Shown here: positions 34,073-41,737 of the stretch, piece by piece | How the letters are laid out: every line of letters begins with the position of its first letter | How positions within the stretch are numbered: the first letter of the stretch is position 1 | Assembly (NCBI RefSeq): GCF_900129965.1 | Contig: NZ_FQXM01000017.1 | Span: 29,459-93,458 of the forward strand | Source: Clostridium grantii DSM 8605 | GTDB taxonomy: Bacteria; Bacillota; Clostridia; Clostridiales; Clostridiaceae | Direction of reading: 5' to 3' | DNA length: 64,000 bases | The notes under the pieces: model-generated | The model's input: only the letters and a program-made list of their open reading frames with translations | What the model was told of the DNA's origin: nothing | Databases searched by the model: none | Translations under genes and position numbers: made by a program

Positions 34073-34618
34073 ATGGACGCAATTGGAATGATTGAATTAA
34101 ATAGTATAGCAAGAGGAATTGAAACAGCTGATCATATGGTGAAAGCTGCTAATGTAGAATTGATTATGGCAAAACCAGTTTGTCCGGGGAAATATGTAAT
34201 TTTAATATCTGGAGATGTTGGTTCTGTTGAATCATCGGTAAAAGTTGGGGAAGAGATTGGTGCTCAATATGTAGTAGATAAACTATTGATACCAAGAGTG
34301 CATCATCAACTTATAGGAGCTATAAATCAGGCTACTGAAATAAATGACGTGAATGCTGTGGGAGTGTTGGAGTATTTTAGTATTGCTACAGCAATCGTTG
34401 GCGCAGATGCCGCAGCAAAAACAGCTCAAGTAGAGTTGATAGAAGTTAGACTAGGAATTGGTATAGGTGGAAAAGCTTTTGTTACTCTTAGTGGAGATAT
34501 AAGCGCAGTACATGCAGCTGTAGAAGCTGGTGCAAAGGTAGGAAAGGACAATGGATTTTTGGTCAATAAAGCAGTTATACCTTCACCTTCAAAAGAGGTA
34601 TTTGCTAAATTACTATAG
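34073..34618 (+). CDS. pduT: PduT-type BMC-T (tandem domain) shell protein
   Basis: This 181-residue protein has two BMC domains (about 1-88 and 95-178). The first carries KPVCPGKYVILISGD, with the Cys that in PduT trimers holds a [4Fe-4S] cluster in the central pore. Pairing with PduS suggests an electron path through the shell. A terminator follows. Confidence 0.93.
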   Translation: MDAIGMIELNSIARGIETADHMVKAANVELIMAKPVCPGKYVILISGDVGSVESSVKVGEEIGAQYVVDKLLIPRVHHQLIGAINQATEINDVNAVGVLEYFSIATAIVGADAAAKTAQVELIEVRLGIGIGGKAFVTLSGDISAVHAAVEAGAKVGKDNGFLVNKAVIPSPSKEVFAKLL

Positions 34619-34925
34619 TTCTATAAAGTCGATAGACCGAAATAAAAATTTTATGAATTTTTCATTAGTGATTTGTAAAGTTAATTAGTATATATTTCTT
34701 TAAAAAAACCATTTAGGTAAGTTGCCTAAATGGTTTTTTAATTATAGTTAATTGATACTAAATTATCAATATTTTAAATGCATCAATAAGATTTACATAA
34801 GGTAGTTTAATTAATTTTTGATATAATTAATATAAAGAAGTTTTATATAAGCAAAAAATAAATCTATTTTTGAAGGCTAAATTAAAAATCCTTCGTCAAT
34901 ATTAATGAAAGGAAAGGAGGGGACC
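34619..34925. other. Intergenic region between shell locus and sigma operon
   Basis: It contains the pduT terminator and an AT-rich stretch with a TATAAT at 34822-34827 that could be a -10 box, without a convincing -35. Nothing else was recognised. Confidence 0.5.
34705..34739 (+). terminator. Terminator after pduT
   Basis: AACCATTTAGG pairs perfectly with CCTAAATGGTT (11 bp) around a short loop and is followed by T6. Confidence 0.92.
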
Positions 34926-35480
34926 ATGCAAAGTGTAGATGATATCATAATTAAGAAAGCTGCAAAGGGAGATAAAGAAGCTTTTAGAATAATTGTTGAA
35001 CATTATAAGAATTTAGTTTTTGCAGCTTGCTATAAGATTGTTAAGGATCCCCACGAAGCTGAAAATCTAACACAAGAAACCTTCTTGAAGATTTATAAGT
35101 CCATTTCTCAGTACCGATATGAGGGATTCAATACTTGGGTAATGAGGATTGCTGTGAATAAAGCTATTGATAGTAAACGAAAGATGATCAAAATTAAAGA
35201 AAGAGAAATAAACAATGTAGAGGTTATAAATTTTATTAAGGACCCTAAATTATCCGTACAAGACCAATTAATTAAAAAAGAAGAAGCACAGCAATTGATT
35301 GCTTGTTGCAATGAACTTCCAGATAAATATTCTAAAATTATTAATTTATATTACATAAAGAATAAAAGTTGCCAAGAAATAGCCTTAGAAGAAAGTATTA
35401 ATGTAAAAACTGTTCAAACAAGACTTTCAAGAGGAAGAAAATTATTGAAGGATGCTTTAGAGGGGGTGATTTCTAAATGA
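34926..35480 (+). CDS. ECF-type RNA polymerase sigma factor
   Basis: The start at 34926 (MQSVDDIIIKKAAKGDKEAF) follows AAGGAGGGG; the upstream ATG at 34905 lies before that site. The 184-residue protein has sigma-70 region 2 (FRIIVEHYKNLVFAACYKIV, ENLTQETFLKIYKSI) and region 4 (LPDKYSKIINLYYIKNKSCQEIA, VKTVQTRLSRGRKLL). The downstream gene overlaps it and encodes the likely anti-sigma factor. The target regulon is unknown but may include its own operon. Confidence 0.92.
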   Translation: MQSVDDIIIKKAAKGDKEAFRIIVEHYKNLVFAACYKIVKDPHEAENLTQETFLKIYKSISQYRYEGFNTWVMRIAVNKAIDSKRKMIKIKEREINNVEVINFIKDPKLSVQDQLIKKEEAQQLIACCNELPDKYSKIINLYYIKNKSCQEIALEESINVKTVQTRLSRGRKLLKDALEGVISK

Positions 35481-35956
35481 AACAATATGATTTTAAAAAT
35501 ATAAATATAGATGATGAATTAATGAAGTATTTTAAAGATGAAGTAAGTGAAGAAGAAGAATTTATGGTTGAAGAAGCGCTACTAAACAATGATGAAAGTC
35601 TTATGAAGTATGTTTCTATGATAGAAAACTCAATAAATGCGCCGGAAGCTCTTTCCAAAGATTTCACAGATAAATTGTTAGAAACAGTGATTATAAGAGA
35701 AAGAAATCTAAAGAAAAATAAACGGGTAAATTTAATTACTTATTATGTGGCTGTTGCCAGTATTACTATAATGTTTTCCTTTGCTGGAGTGTTTGAAATG
35801 GTTTATTCTAGGATTGAATTTAATGCAAAGGTACTAGAAAGCAAGGAGAATTCTAAATGGGATTTAAGTAGTGAAAAATGGGCGGAAACTTTGTCTCATA
35901 AGACAATAATTTTTCTAGACAAATTCAAACTAACAGGAGGTAAAGAAGGTGAATAA
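35477..35956 (+). CDS. Putative membrane-anchored anti-sigma factor
   Basis: This 159-residue protein has a cytoplasmic acidic N-terminus (residues 1-80, EEEEFMVEEALLNND), one membrane helix (about 88-108, ITYYVAVASITIMFSFAGVF) and a short extracytoplasmic tail. I do not see a zinc HCC motif. Position overlapping the sigma gene (ATGA) and topology are the evidence for the anti-sigma role. The next gene also overlaps. Confidence 0.75.
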   Translation: MKQYDFKNINIDDELMKYFKDEVSEEEEFMVEEALLNNDESLMKYVSMIENSINAPEALSKDFTDKLLETVIIRERNLKKNKRVNLITYYVAVASITIMFSFAGVFEMVYSRIEFNAKVLESKENSKWDLSSEKWAETLSHKTIIFLDKFKLTGGKEGE

Positions 35957-36830
35957 AAGAAAGAGTAAATTTTTAACGTTTATATTTTCATTTATACCAG
36001 GGTTAAGCCATGTATATTTAGGATATGCAGCAAGGGGAATGTTATTCTTATTTGCAGTAATTGGGGATATAGCATTAACAATATTTTTGAGTTATATAGG
36101 AAGGTTTGATGATGTTGCCACATTAATTCCCCTGCCGATTATTTGGCTTATTGCTTTAGTGGACAGTTTTGTATTGGCAGATAAAATAAATATGTTAGTA
36201 GATATTAATAGAACATCATCAAGTCAAGTAAGTATTTTTGAAGATAAGGAGTTATCAAAAGAAAGGCAAAATATGAGTACAAAGATGCTTTTATCAATAT
36301 TAATGTCAGTTATACCTGGTGTAGGACATATGTATTTAGGATTAATGAGAAAAGGAATGCAACTTATGACATCTTTCTTTATAGCTTGGTATTTTGTAAA
36401 TGAGTTGAGAGTAACAGCCTTTATGGTAGTAATCCCAATTATATGGGCTTACAGTGTTTTTGATGCTATGCATAAAGCATCTTCAGAAGAAGGGTTAAAA
36501 GATGAAGATTTATTTACTAATATCCCTGGATTGACTAAAAATATGAGTAAAATTATTGGCTATGGACTAATTGCAGTAGCTTTTATCATGATATTCCAAA
36601 GTGTAGCAATTCCAATAATTAGTAGGTTCTTTGACTATGAATTTGGAGAATATTTAAGAACTGTAATTATTGCTATTGTTTTCTTTGTTGGTGGAATAAT
36701 ATTATTAAGAAATACTAAAAAAGATAATGCAGAGATTGAAGAAATTGCAGTTAGCCAGAATAATATAGTTGTTCAGTATGATGGCTATGAGATTAATGAT
36801 GAAGTAATAGAAAATGATAGTAATAAATAA
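35949..36830 (+). CDS. Multi-pass membrane protein with two TM2-like repeats
   Basis: This 293-residue protein has about eight hydrophobic segments. Two copies of a motif typical of TM2-like short membrane proteins are visible (IPGLSHVYLGYAARGM near residue 16 and IPGVGHMYLGLMRKGM near 122), so it arose by internal duplication. Function unknown. It is the third gene of the sigma operon and may be the sensor or main target. A decayed duplicate of its 3' end lies at 38813. Confidence 0.78.
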   Translation: MNKRKSKFLTFIFSFIPGLSHVYLGYAARGMLFLFAVIGDIALTIFLSYIGRFDDVATLIPLPIIWLIALVDSFVLADKINMLVDINRTSSSQVSIFEDKELSKERQNMSTKMLLSILMSVIPGVGHMYLGLMRKGMQLMTSFFIAWYFVNELRVTAFMVVIPIIWAYSVFDAMHKASSEEGLKDEDLFTNIPGLTKNMSKIIGYGLIAVAFIMIFQSVAIPIISRFFDYEFGEYLRTVIIAIVFFVGGIILLRNTKKDNAEIEEIAVSQNNIVVQYDGYEINDEVIENDSNK

Positions 36831-36838
36831 ATATAATC

Positions 36839-36867
36839 AAGAGCCTTGGAATTTTTCAAGGCTCTTA
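36839..36867 (+). terminator. Terminator of the sigma operon
   Basis: AAGAGCCTTG (36839-36848) pairs with CAAGGCTCTT (36858-36867); only a short T-rich tail follows. A near copy lies at 38906-38936. Confidence 0.7.
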
Positions 36868-36952
36868 ATTATTAGAAAACAGAAACTTCTCATTTATGTA
36901 ACACTAAAAATAGTAATTGATAGAAAGTGAATTAAATTTGTGAAAATATGTA

Positions 36953-37001
36953 TTGTAATATTCGTTACAATGGGTTAATATAAATGTAACGAATATTACA
37001 A
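36953..37001. promoter_or_regulatory. Long inverted repeat operator before ChrB-like regulator
   Basis: TTGTAATATTCGTTACA (36953-36969) is repeated in perfect inverse at 36985-37001 with a 15-bp spacer. The right arm ends at the ribosome site of the next gene, so binding would block the promoter or transcription. Each arm also contains smaller symmetry (GTAAC/GTTAC). Confidence 0.75.
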
Positions 37002-37014
37002 AGGAGTTATGGTT

Positions 37015-37563
37015 ATGGAAAAAATAAAATGGCTTGTAATAAATTATAATCTTCCTACGGAACCGTCAAGACCCAGAGTTGCTGTATGGAGAAAACTTAA
37101 AAAATTAGGTGCTGTAAATATTCAGAAATCAATGTGGATTATTCCTAACAATGATGAAAATTATATTGCCCTACAAAAGATATCTGAAGAAGTTGAAGCT
37201 AATAAGGGGGAAACCCTTTTGATGGATAGTATGTTTTTGGATAATAAACACCAAGAAAGAGTTATATCGATATTTAACGGTATGAGAGATGAAGAATACG
37301 GAGAACTTATTGATGAATGTGAGAAATATTTAAAGGAACTGGAAAAGGAAATATCCATAGAAAAATTTACTTTTGCAGAGTTAGAGGAAGAAGAGGAAGA
37401 GCTGCAGAAGCTTATTTCATGGTACATCAAAATTGAATCAAGAAATAATTTCCAGGCATCTAAAGGCGAAAAAGCAAAGGGTATGATTAAAGAAATTCAA
37501 GAGTCATTTGAAAACTATAGTGATTTGGTATATGAAAATACTGAAAAGGACCATATGAGATGA
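37015..37563 (+). CDS. ChrB-like N-terminal domain regulator
   Basis: The start at 37015 is preferred over the ATG at 37009 because AAGGAG then has a proper gap. The 182-residue protein matches the ChrB N-terminal domain (LVINYNLPTEPSRPRVAVWRKLKKLGAV, MWIIPN), a winged-helix-like fold related to PaaX. A Glu-rich coiled coil (about 110-150) follows. ChrB regulates chromate efflux in other bacteria, but no ChrA lies here; the MFS gene overlapping its end is the likely partner. The large dyad upstream is the likely autoregulatory site. Confidence 0.8.
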   Translation: MEKIKWLVINYNLPTEPSRPRVAVWRKLKKLGAVNIQKSMWIIPNNDENYIALQKISEEVEANKGETLLMDSMFLDNKHQERVISIFNGMRDEEYGELIDECEKYLKELEKEISIEKFTFAELEEEEEELQKLISWYIKIESRNNFQASKGEKAKGMIKEIQESFENYSDLVYENTEKDHMR

Positions 37564-38762
37564 GTGAAAAAAAAGTATACCCTGAAAAAAAGATTTTGGG
37601 AATTGAGAAAAATATTTTCTTTGTTGGCCTCACTAGTTTTTTAACAGACACAATGACAAAAATGATATATGCTGTTATGCCATTATTTTTAATGACCTTA
37701 GGAGCAACAAAAACTGAGCTGTCATTGATTGAAGGTATTGCAGAAAGCACTGCTTCTATTATAAAAGCTTTATCTGGTTGGTGGAGTGATAAAGTAAGAA
37801 GGAATAAGCCGTTTATGATTATTGGGTATGCATTCACTGCTATTCTTTCACCTATTTTTTCCTTAGCGGCTACTCCTTTTCAAGTTTTAATTATAAGATT
37901 TACAGAAAGGGTTGGTAAGGGAATAAGAACAGCTCCAAGGGATAGTTTGATAGTTGCTTCATCGGAAGAAGGCACTAAGGGTAGAAGTTTTGGTTTTCAC
38001 AAAGCTATGGATAATAGTGGAGCAATAATTGGACCCCTTTTAGCTTCGGGAATTCTATTGATTTTTCCTCGTAATTATCGTATGGTATTTTTAATTGCAG
38101 CTATACCAGGTTTGATGGGCTTAATATCCATTATTTACTTTGTAAAGGAAGCAAAATCTAAAAATCAATCACCCTTAGGAAAAATAAAATTAACTGATTT
38201 TCCGAAAAAATACTATATTTTTCTTATAATAGTTTTTATATTTACCTTAGGAAACTCAACTGATGCGCTTTTGTTAGTAAAAGCAAGTGATATAGGAATA
38301 GAAGCAGCATTTATACCAATAATGTATCTAATTTTTAACGCTGTCTCAGCTATGTTTTCTATCCCAGCTGGAATATTATCAGATAAAATCGGAAGAGAAA
38401 GACTTATTATTTTTGGATATTTACTTTATTCAATTATATATTTAGGGTTCGGTAGGACAAACAGCAAAGTTATTTTAATTCTACTTTTTGCGTTTTATGG
38501 ATTATACAGTGCATCAACAGATGGAGTGCAGAAGGCATTGGTTTCAGATCTTATTGATAAAAATAAAAGGGGTACAGGCCTTGGAATATATAATTGCATT
38601 ATAGGAATGACTCTTCTTCCAGCCAGTGTTATAGCTGGATTGCTTTACGACAACATTAATAACAGAGCCCCATTTTACTATAGTGCAAGTTTAGCTTTTA
38701 TTGCAGCTATATTAATGTATATTTTTCATAAAACAGGAAATAAAACATTGAAAAACAGTTAA
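37560..38762 (+). CDS. MFS transporter
   Basis: This 400-residue, 12-TM major facilitator has the inter-helix 2-3 region GWWSDKVRRNKPFMIIGY and a second one, GILSDKIGRERLIIFGY. ERVGKGIRTAPRDSLI is characteristic of a subgroup often annotated as drug or metal efflux. It overlaps the ChrB-like gene by four bases, so efflux of a toxic compound sensed by that protein is a reasonable guess. Confidence 0.87.
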   Translation: MSEKKVYPEKKILGIEKNIFFVGLTSFLTDTMTKMIYAVMPLFLMTLGATKTELSLIEGIAESTASIIKALSGWWSDKVRRNKPFMIIGYAFTAILSPIFSLAATPFQVLIIRFTERVGKGIRTAPRDSLIVASSEEGTKGRSFGFHKAMDNSGAIIGPLLASGILLIFPRNYRMVFLIAAIPGLMGLISIIYFVKEAKSKNQSPLGKIKLTDFPKKYYIFLIIVFIFTLGNSTDALLLVKASDIGIEAAFIPIMYLIFNAVSAMFSIPAGILSDKIGRERLIIFGYLLYSIIYLGFGRTNSKVILILLFAFYGLYSASTDGVQKALVSDLIDKNKRGTGLGIYNCIIGMTLLPASVIAGLLYDNINNRAPFYYSASLAFIAAILMYIFHKTGNKTLKNS

Positions 38763-38812
38763 TATTTTCGTGTTATTTTATGCTGGAGAAACTTTTATTT
38801 GTTTTTATTTAA

Positions 38813-38907
38813 TATGAATTTGGGGAATATTTGAGAACAGCAATTATTGCTATTGTTTTCTTTGTTTGTGGAATTATGTTGTTAAGAAATACTAAAAAGG
38901 ATAATGA
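38813..38907 (+). pseudogene. Duplicate remnant of the 3' end of the TM2-like gene
   Basis: These bases align with 36636-36734 (TATGAATTTGGGGAATATTT versus TATGAATTTGGAGAATATTT) and share long identical runs such as ATTATTGCTATTGTTTTC. No start or complete frame is present. The terminator copy follows directly, so gene end and terminator were duplicated as one block. Confidence 0.85.
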
Positions 38908-38936
38908 AGAGCCTTGGAATTTTTGTAAGGCTCTTC
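38906..38936 (+). terminator. Terminator copy behind the remnant
   Basis: GAAGAGCCTT (38906-38915) pairs with AAGGCTCTTC (38927-38936). It probably now serves the MFS gene and resembles the hairpin at 36839. Confidence 0.75.
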
Positions 38937-38972
38937 ATTACTAGTACATAGAAATTTGTAAATTTTATTGTT

Positions 38973-40271
38973 TTATATATATTTAGGTAACCATTCTCCA
39001 TGAGCTTCAATCAAATCATCGCACAAAGATTTAATATCATCAATACTAAGCTCAGCAGAAGTATGAGGGTCAAGCATCGCAGCATGGTAAATATGTTCTT
39101 TCTTTAAAGTTAATGCAGCTTCTATTGTTAGCAATTGAACATTTATATTTGTTCTGTTTAAAGCAGCTAATTGAGGAGGAATGTTACCTACATAACATGG
39201 AGTAACTCCACTACCATCAATTAAACAAGGAACTTCTACAATTGCTTCTTGTGGCAAGTTAGGTATCAAACCTGTGTTTAGAACATTACCACCAATTTTA
39301 TAAGGCTTATTTGTTTCCATAGCCTCCATTATATAAGAAGCATATTCGTGAGTTCTAGTATGTTCAATTGTGTGATTTTCTAAAAGTTCATCTCTAGTTT
39401 TCCCCCATTTTTCAATTTGCTCGATACAGCGTCTAGGGTATTCGTCTAAAGGAATATTGAATCTATCTATAAGTTCTGGATATTTATCTTTTATAAAATA
39501 AGGCATATATTCTGCGTTATGTTCACTGGATTCTGTAACATAGTATCCGAAGTGTTTCATGATTTCATAACGAACCATGTCATCATGTTTTTCTGATCGT
39601 AATAAAGCTTTTTCTTTGATTTCAGGATATAAATCTTCTCCATTTCTACTAACTTCTAATAACCAAGCCATATGATTTATCCCAGCAATTTTAAAATCTA
39701 CATTTTCTGCATTCATATCTAATCCTTCTAAAAGGTGAGGTACACAGACTTGTACACTATGGCATAATCCAAGAGTTTTTACATTAGTACCTTTTAACAT
39801 AGCGCCTGTAAGCATTGACATTGGATTTGTATAATTTAAAAACCAAGCATTAGGGCAAACCTCTTCCATATCTTTCGCAAAATCTAGCATTACAGGTATA
39901 GTACGTAGAGCTCTAAATATACCTCCAATTCCTAATGTATCTGCAATTGTCTGACGGAGATTATACTTTTTAGGAATCTCAAAATCTGTTATGGTACAAG
40001 GGTCATATCCTCCTACTTGAATAGCATTCACCACGTAATCGGCATTTCTTAAAGCTTCTTTTCTATTCCGATAAGAAACGATTTCGGCTCTACTATTATT
40101 AGAGTTTTTATTGATATTTTGTAGTAGCATTTCTGATTCTTTTAATCTTTTATCATCAATATCATATAAAGCAATATGAGAATTTTGTAAAGCTGGCGTT
40201 AGCATACAATCCCCCAAAACATTTTTTGCAAAAATAGTGCTGCCTGCACCAAGGAAAGTAATCTTTGGCAT
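38973..40271 (-). CDS. Glycoside hydrolase family 4 (alpha-galactosidase/alpha-glucosidase, MelA-like)
   Basis: This 432-residue GH4 enzyme has an N-terminal NAD-binding ITFLGAGSTIFAKNVL, the NYTNPMSM motif (about 147) and CHSVQ (about 170), whose Cys and downstream His hold Mn2+. GH4 enzymes cleave glycosides by an NAD-dependent redox mechanism. CHSVQ favours alpha-galactosidase-type members. It is divergent from an AraC regulator and lacks a local sugar transporter. AGGAGG precedes the start. Confidence 0.92.
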   Translation of the reverse strand: MPKITFLGAGSTIFAKNVLGDCMLTPALQNSHIALYDIDDKRLKESEMLLQNINKNSNNSRAEIVSYRNRKEALRNADYVVNAIQVGGYDPCTITDFEIPKKYNLRQTIADTLGIGGIFRALRTIPVMLDFAKDMEEVCPNAWFLNYTNPMSMLTGAMLKGTNVKTLGLCHSVQVCVPHLLEGLDMNAENVDFKIAGINHMAWLLEVSRNGEDLYPEIKEKALLRSEKHDDMVRYEIMKHFGYYVTESSEHNAEYMPYFIKDKYPELIDRFNIPLDEYPRRCIEQIEKWGKTRDELLENHTIEHTRTHEYASYIMEAMETNKPYKIGGNVLNTGLIPNLPQEAIVEVPCLIDGSGVTPCYVGNIPPQLAALNRTNINVQLLTIEAALTLKKEHIYHAAMLDPHTSAELSIDDIKSLCDDLIEAHGEWLPKYI

Positions 40272-40465
40272 GTAAATATCCTCCTTTATTTAACTGACTA
40301 TATATTTATTTTAGATTATATTTTAATTTAAAGGAATGGAAGTTTGCGTGGAGTATGTATGGTATAATGTGAGATGTGGAGAGTGAGGAAGTTACAAAGT
40401 GGAAAGTTGGAAAAGGATAAATATGAAATAAAAGAAGTTTAAAGTAGAAGGTGTTGGTGAAAACA

Positions 40466-41317
40466 ATGAATGAGTATTTAGAGTTTAAACTTAATCATTT
40501 AACGGATTTAGATATATACCAGTGCGGTTTTGAGGAATGTAATAAAAATCATTCCTATGGACCAGCTATGAGGGACCACTATTTGATTCATTATATTGTA
40601 AAAGGAAAAGGTAATTTTGAAAGAAAAGGAGAAACATATAATTTAAGTGAAGGGCAAGGTTTTCTTATTTGTCCAAATGAAATAACATACTATAAAGCTG
40701 ATAGTGAAGAGCCTTGGACATATTACTGGGTGGGGTTTAACGGAGTAAAAGCTAAGGAATATTTATTAAAAGCTAATTTAGCAGAAGAAAAACCTATTTT
40801 TGATTATGTTAATTCAGGAGAATTACAAGAATGTTTAAATAATATGATAGGTACTAAGTCTATGAGTGCTGGAGGGGATATTCAACGTGTTGGCTATTTG
40901 TATGTTTTTTTATCTTATCTTATGGAAATGGTAGATGCGTCAAAAAAAAGAATAAGAAATAAAACAAAAGAGGAGTATGTAGCTAAAGCAATTGAGTATA
41001 TAGAAAAAAATTATTCGAGAAATATTAGTATTAGCAAATTAGCTTATTATATAGGGTTAGATAGAAGCTATTTAACATTCGTATTTAAAGATGTCCTAAA
41101 TATTTCACCTAAGCGATTTTTAATAGAATATAGAATAAATAAAGCTAGTGAATTGATAAAAAATACTGAATTTTCAATAGGAGATATATCACGTTCAGTA
41201 GGATATGATGATCAACTTGCTTTTTCTAAAGTGTTTAAGAAAATAAAAGGGGTAGCTCCTAGTGAGTATAGAAAAACAAGGGAAATCATTTTTTTAAATT
41301 TAAGGAAAGAAATTTAA
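40466..41317 (+). CDS. AraC-family transcriptional regulator
   Basis: The start is put at the ATG at 40466 (MNEYLEFKLNHL); GTG/TTG codons 3-15 bases upstream are possible. The 283-residue protein has an N-terminal cupin sugar-binding domain (HYLIHYIVKGKGNFERKGE, TYYWVGFNG) and two C-terminal AraC helix-turn-helix units (ISISKLAYYIGLDRSYLTFVFK; IGDISRSVGYDDQLAFSKVFKK). It is divergent from the GH4 gene and precedes a sucrase-like remnant, which fits control of alpha-glycoside use. Confidence 0.9.
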   Translation: MNEYLEFKLNHLTDLDIYQCGFEECNKNHSYGPAMRDHYLIHYIVKGKGNFERKGETYNLSEGQGFLICPNEITYYKADSEEPWTYYWVGFNGVKAKEYLLKANLAEEKPIFDYVNSGELQECLNNMIGTKSMSAGGDIQRVGYLYVFLSYLMEMVDASKKRIRNKTKEEYVAKAIEYIEKNYSRNISISKLAYYIGLDRSYLTFVFKDVLNISPKRFLIEYRINKASELIKNTEFSIGDISRSVGYDDQLAFSKVFKKIKGVAPSEYRKTREIIFLNLRKEI

Positions 41318-41318
41318 A

Positions 41319-41680
41319 GAAGTATGGACGGGTGTACAATCAATTCCTGTGGAAGATATAGAAAAAGAAATTATTTTTAGCTTGCTAGCTTCAGAAGATA
41401 GAGAAGAAGAAACTATGGTGAAACTGAATCTATCAAAGAATGAATTTTCTATAGATAGATCTAAATCTAGTTTATTTGAAGAAGTAGAAAAAACAGAACT
41501 TTTTGGAAAAATAGATTTTAAAGTTGGGGATAATATAAAGCTTAATATATTTATTGATCAATCAACTATTGAAGTATTTATTAATGAAAGAGAATGATTA
41601 TCTACACGAATTTATCCATCAAAAGAAAACAGCAATAATGTATTTATTTTTTCTTCACATTTATGTAACAATTCTATTAT
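41319..41680 (+). pseudogene. C-terminal remnant of a GH32 sucrose/fructan hydrolase
   Basis: In one frame the sequence reads WTGVQSIPVEDIEKEI, then the beta-sandwich FIDQSTIEVFINERE, a TGA stop at 41595-41597, and LSTRIYPSKENSNNVFIF. These are the final elements of GH32 invertases. The N-terminal catalytic propeller is absent and an in-frame stop interrupts the end, so the gene was deleted down to a fragment. It begins two bases after the AraC stop. Confidence 0.8.
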
Positions 41681-41737
41681 ATAATATGATTAACTTAATA
41701 TGATTAAATTTATAAATAAACAAAGTGAGGGTTTTTT

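Noticed and set aside
38763..38972. Possible short gene between MFS and GH4 genes
   Set aside because: The only coding-like sequence is the duplicated 3' fragment of the TM2-like gene, without a start.
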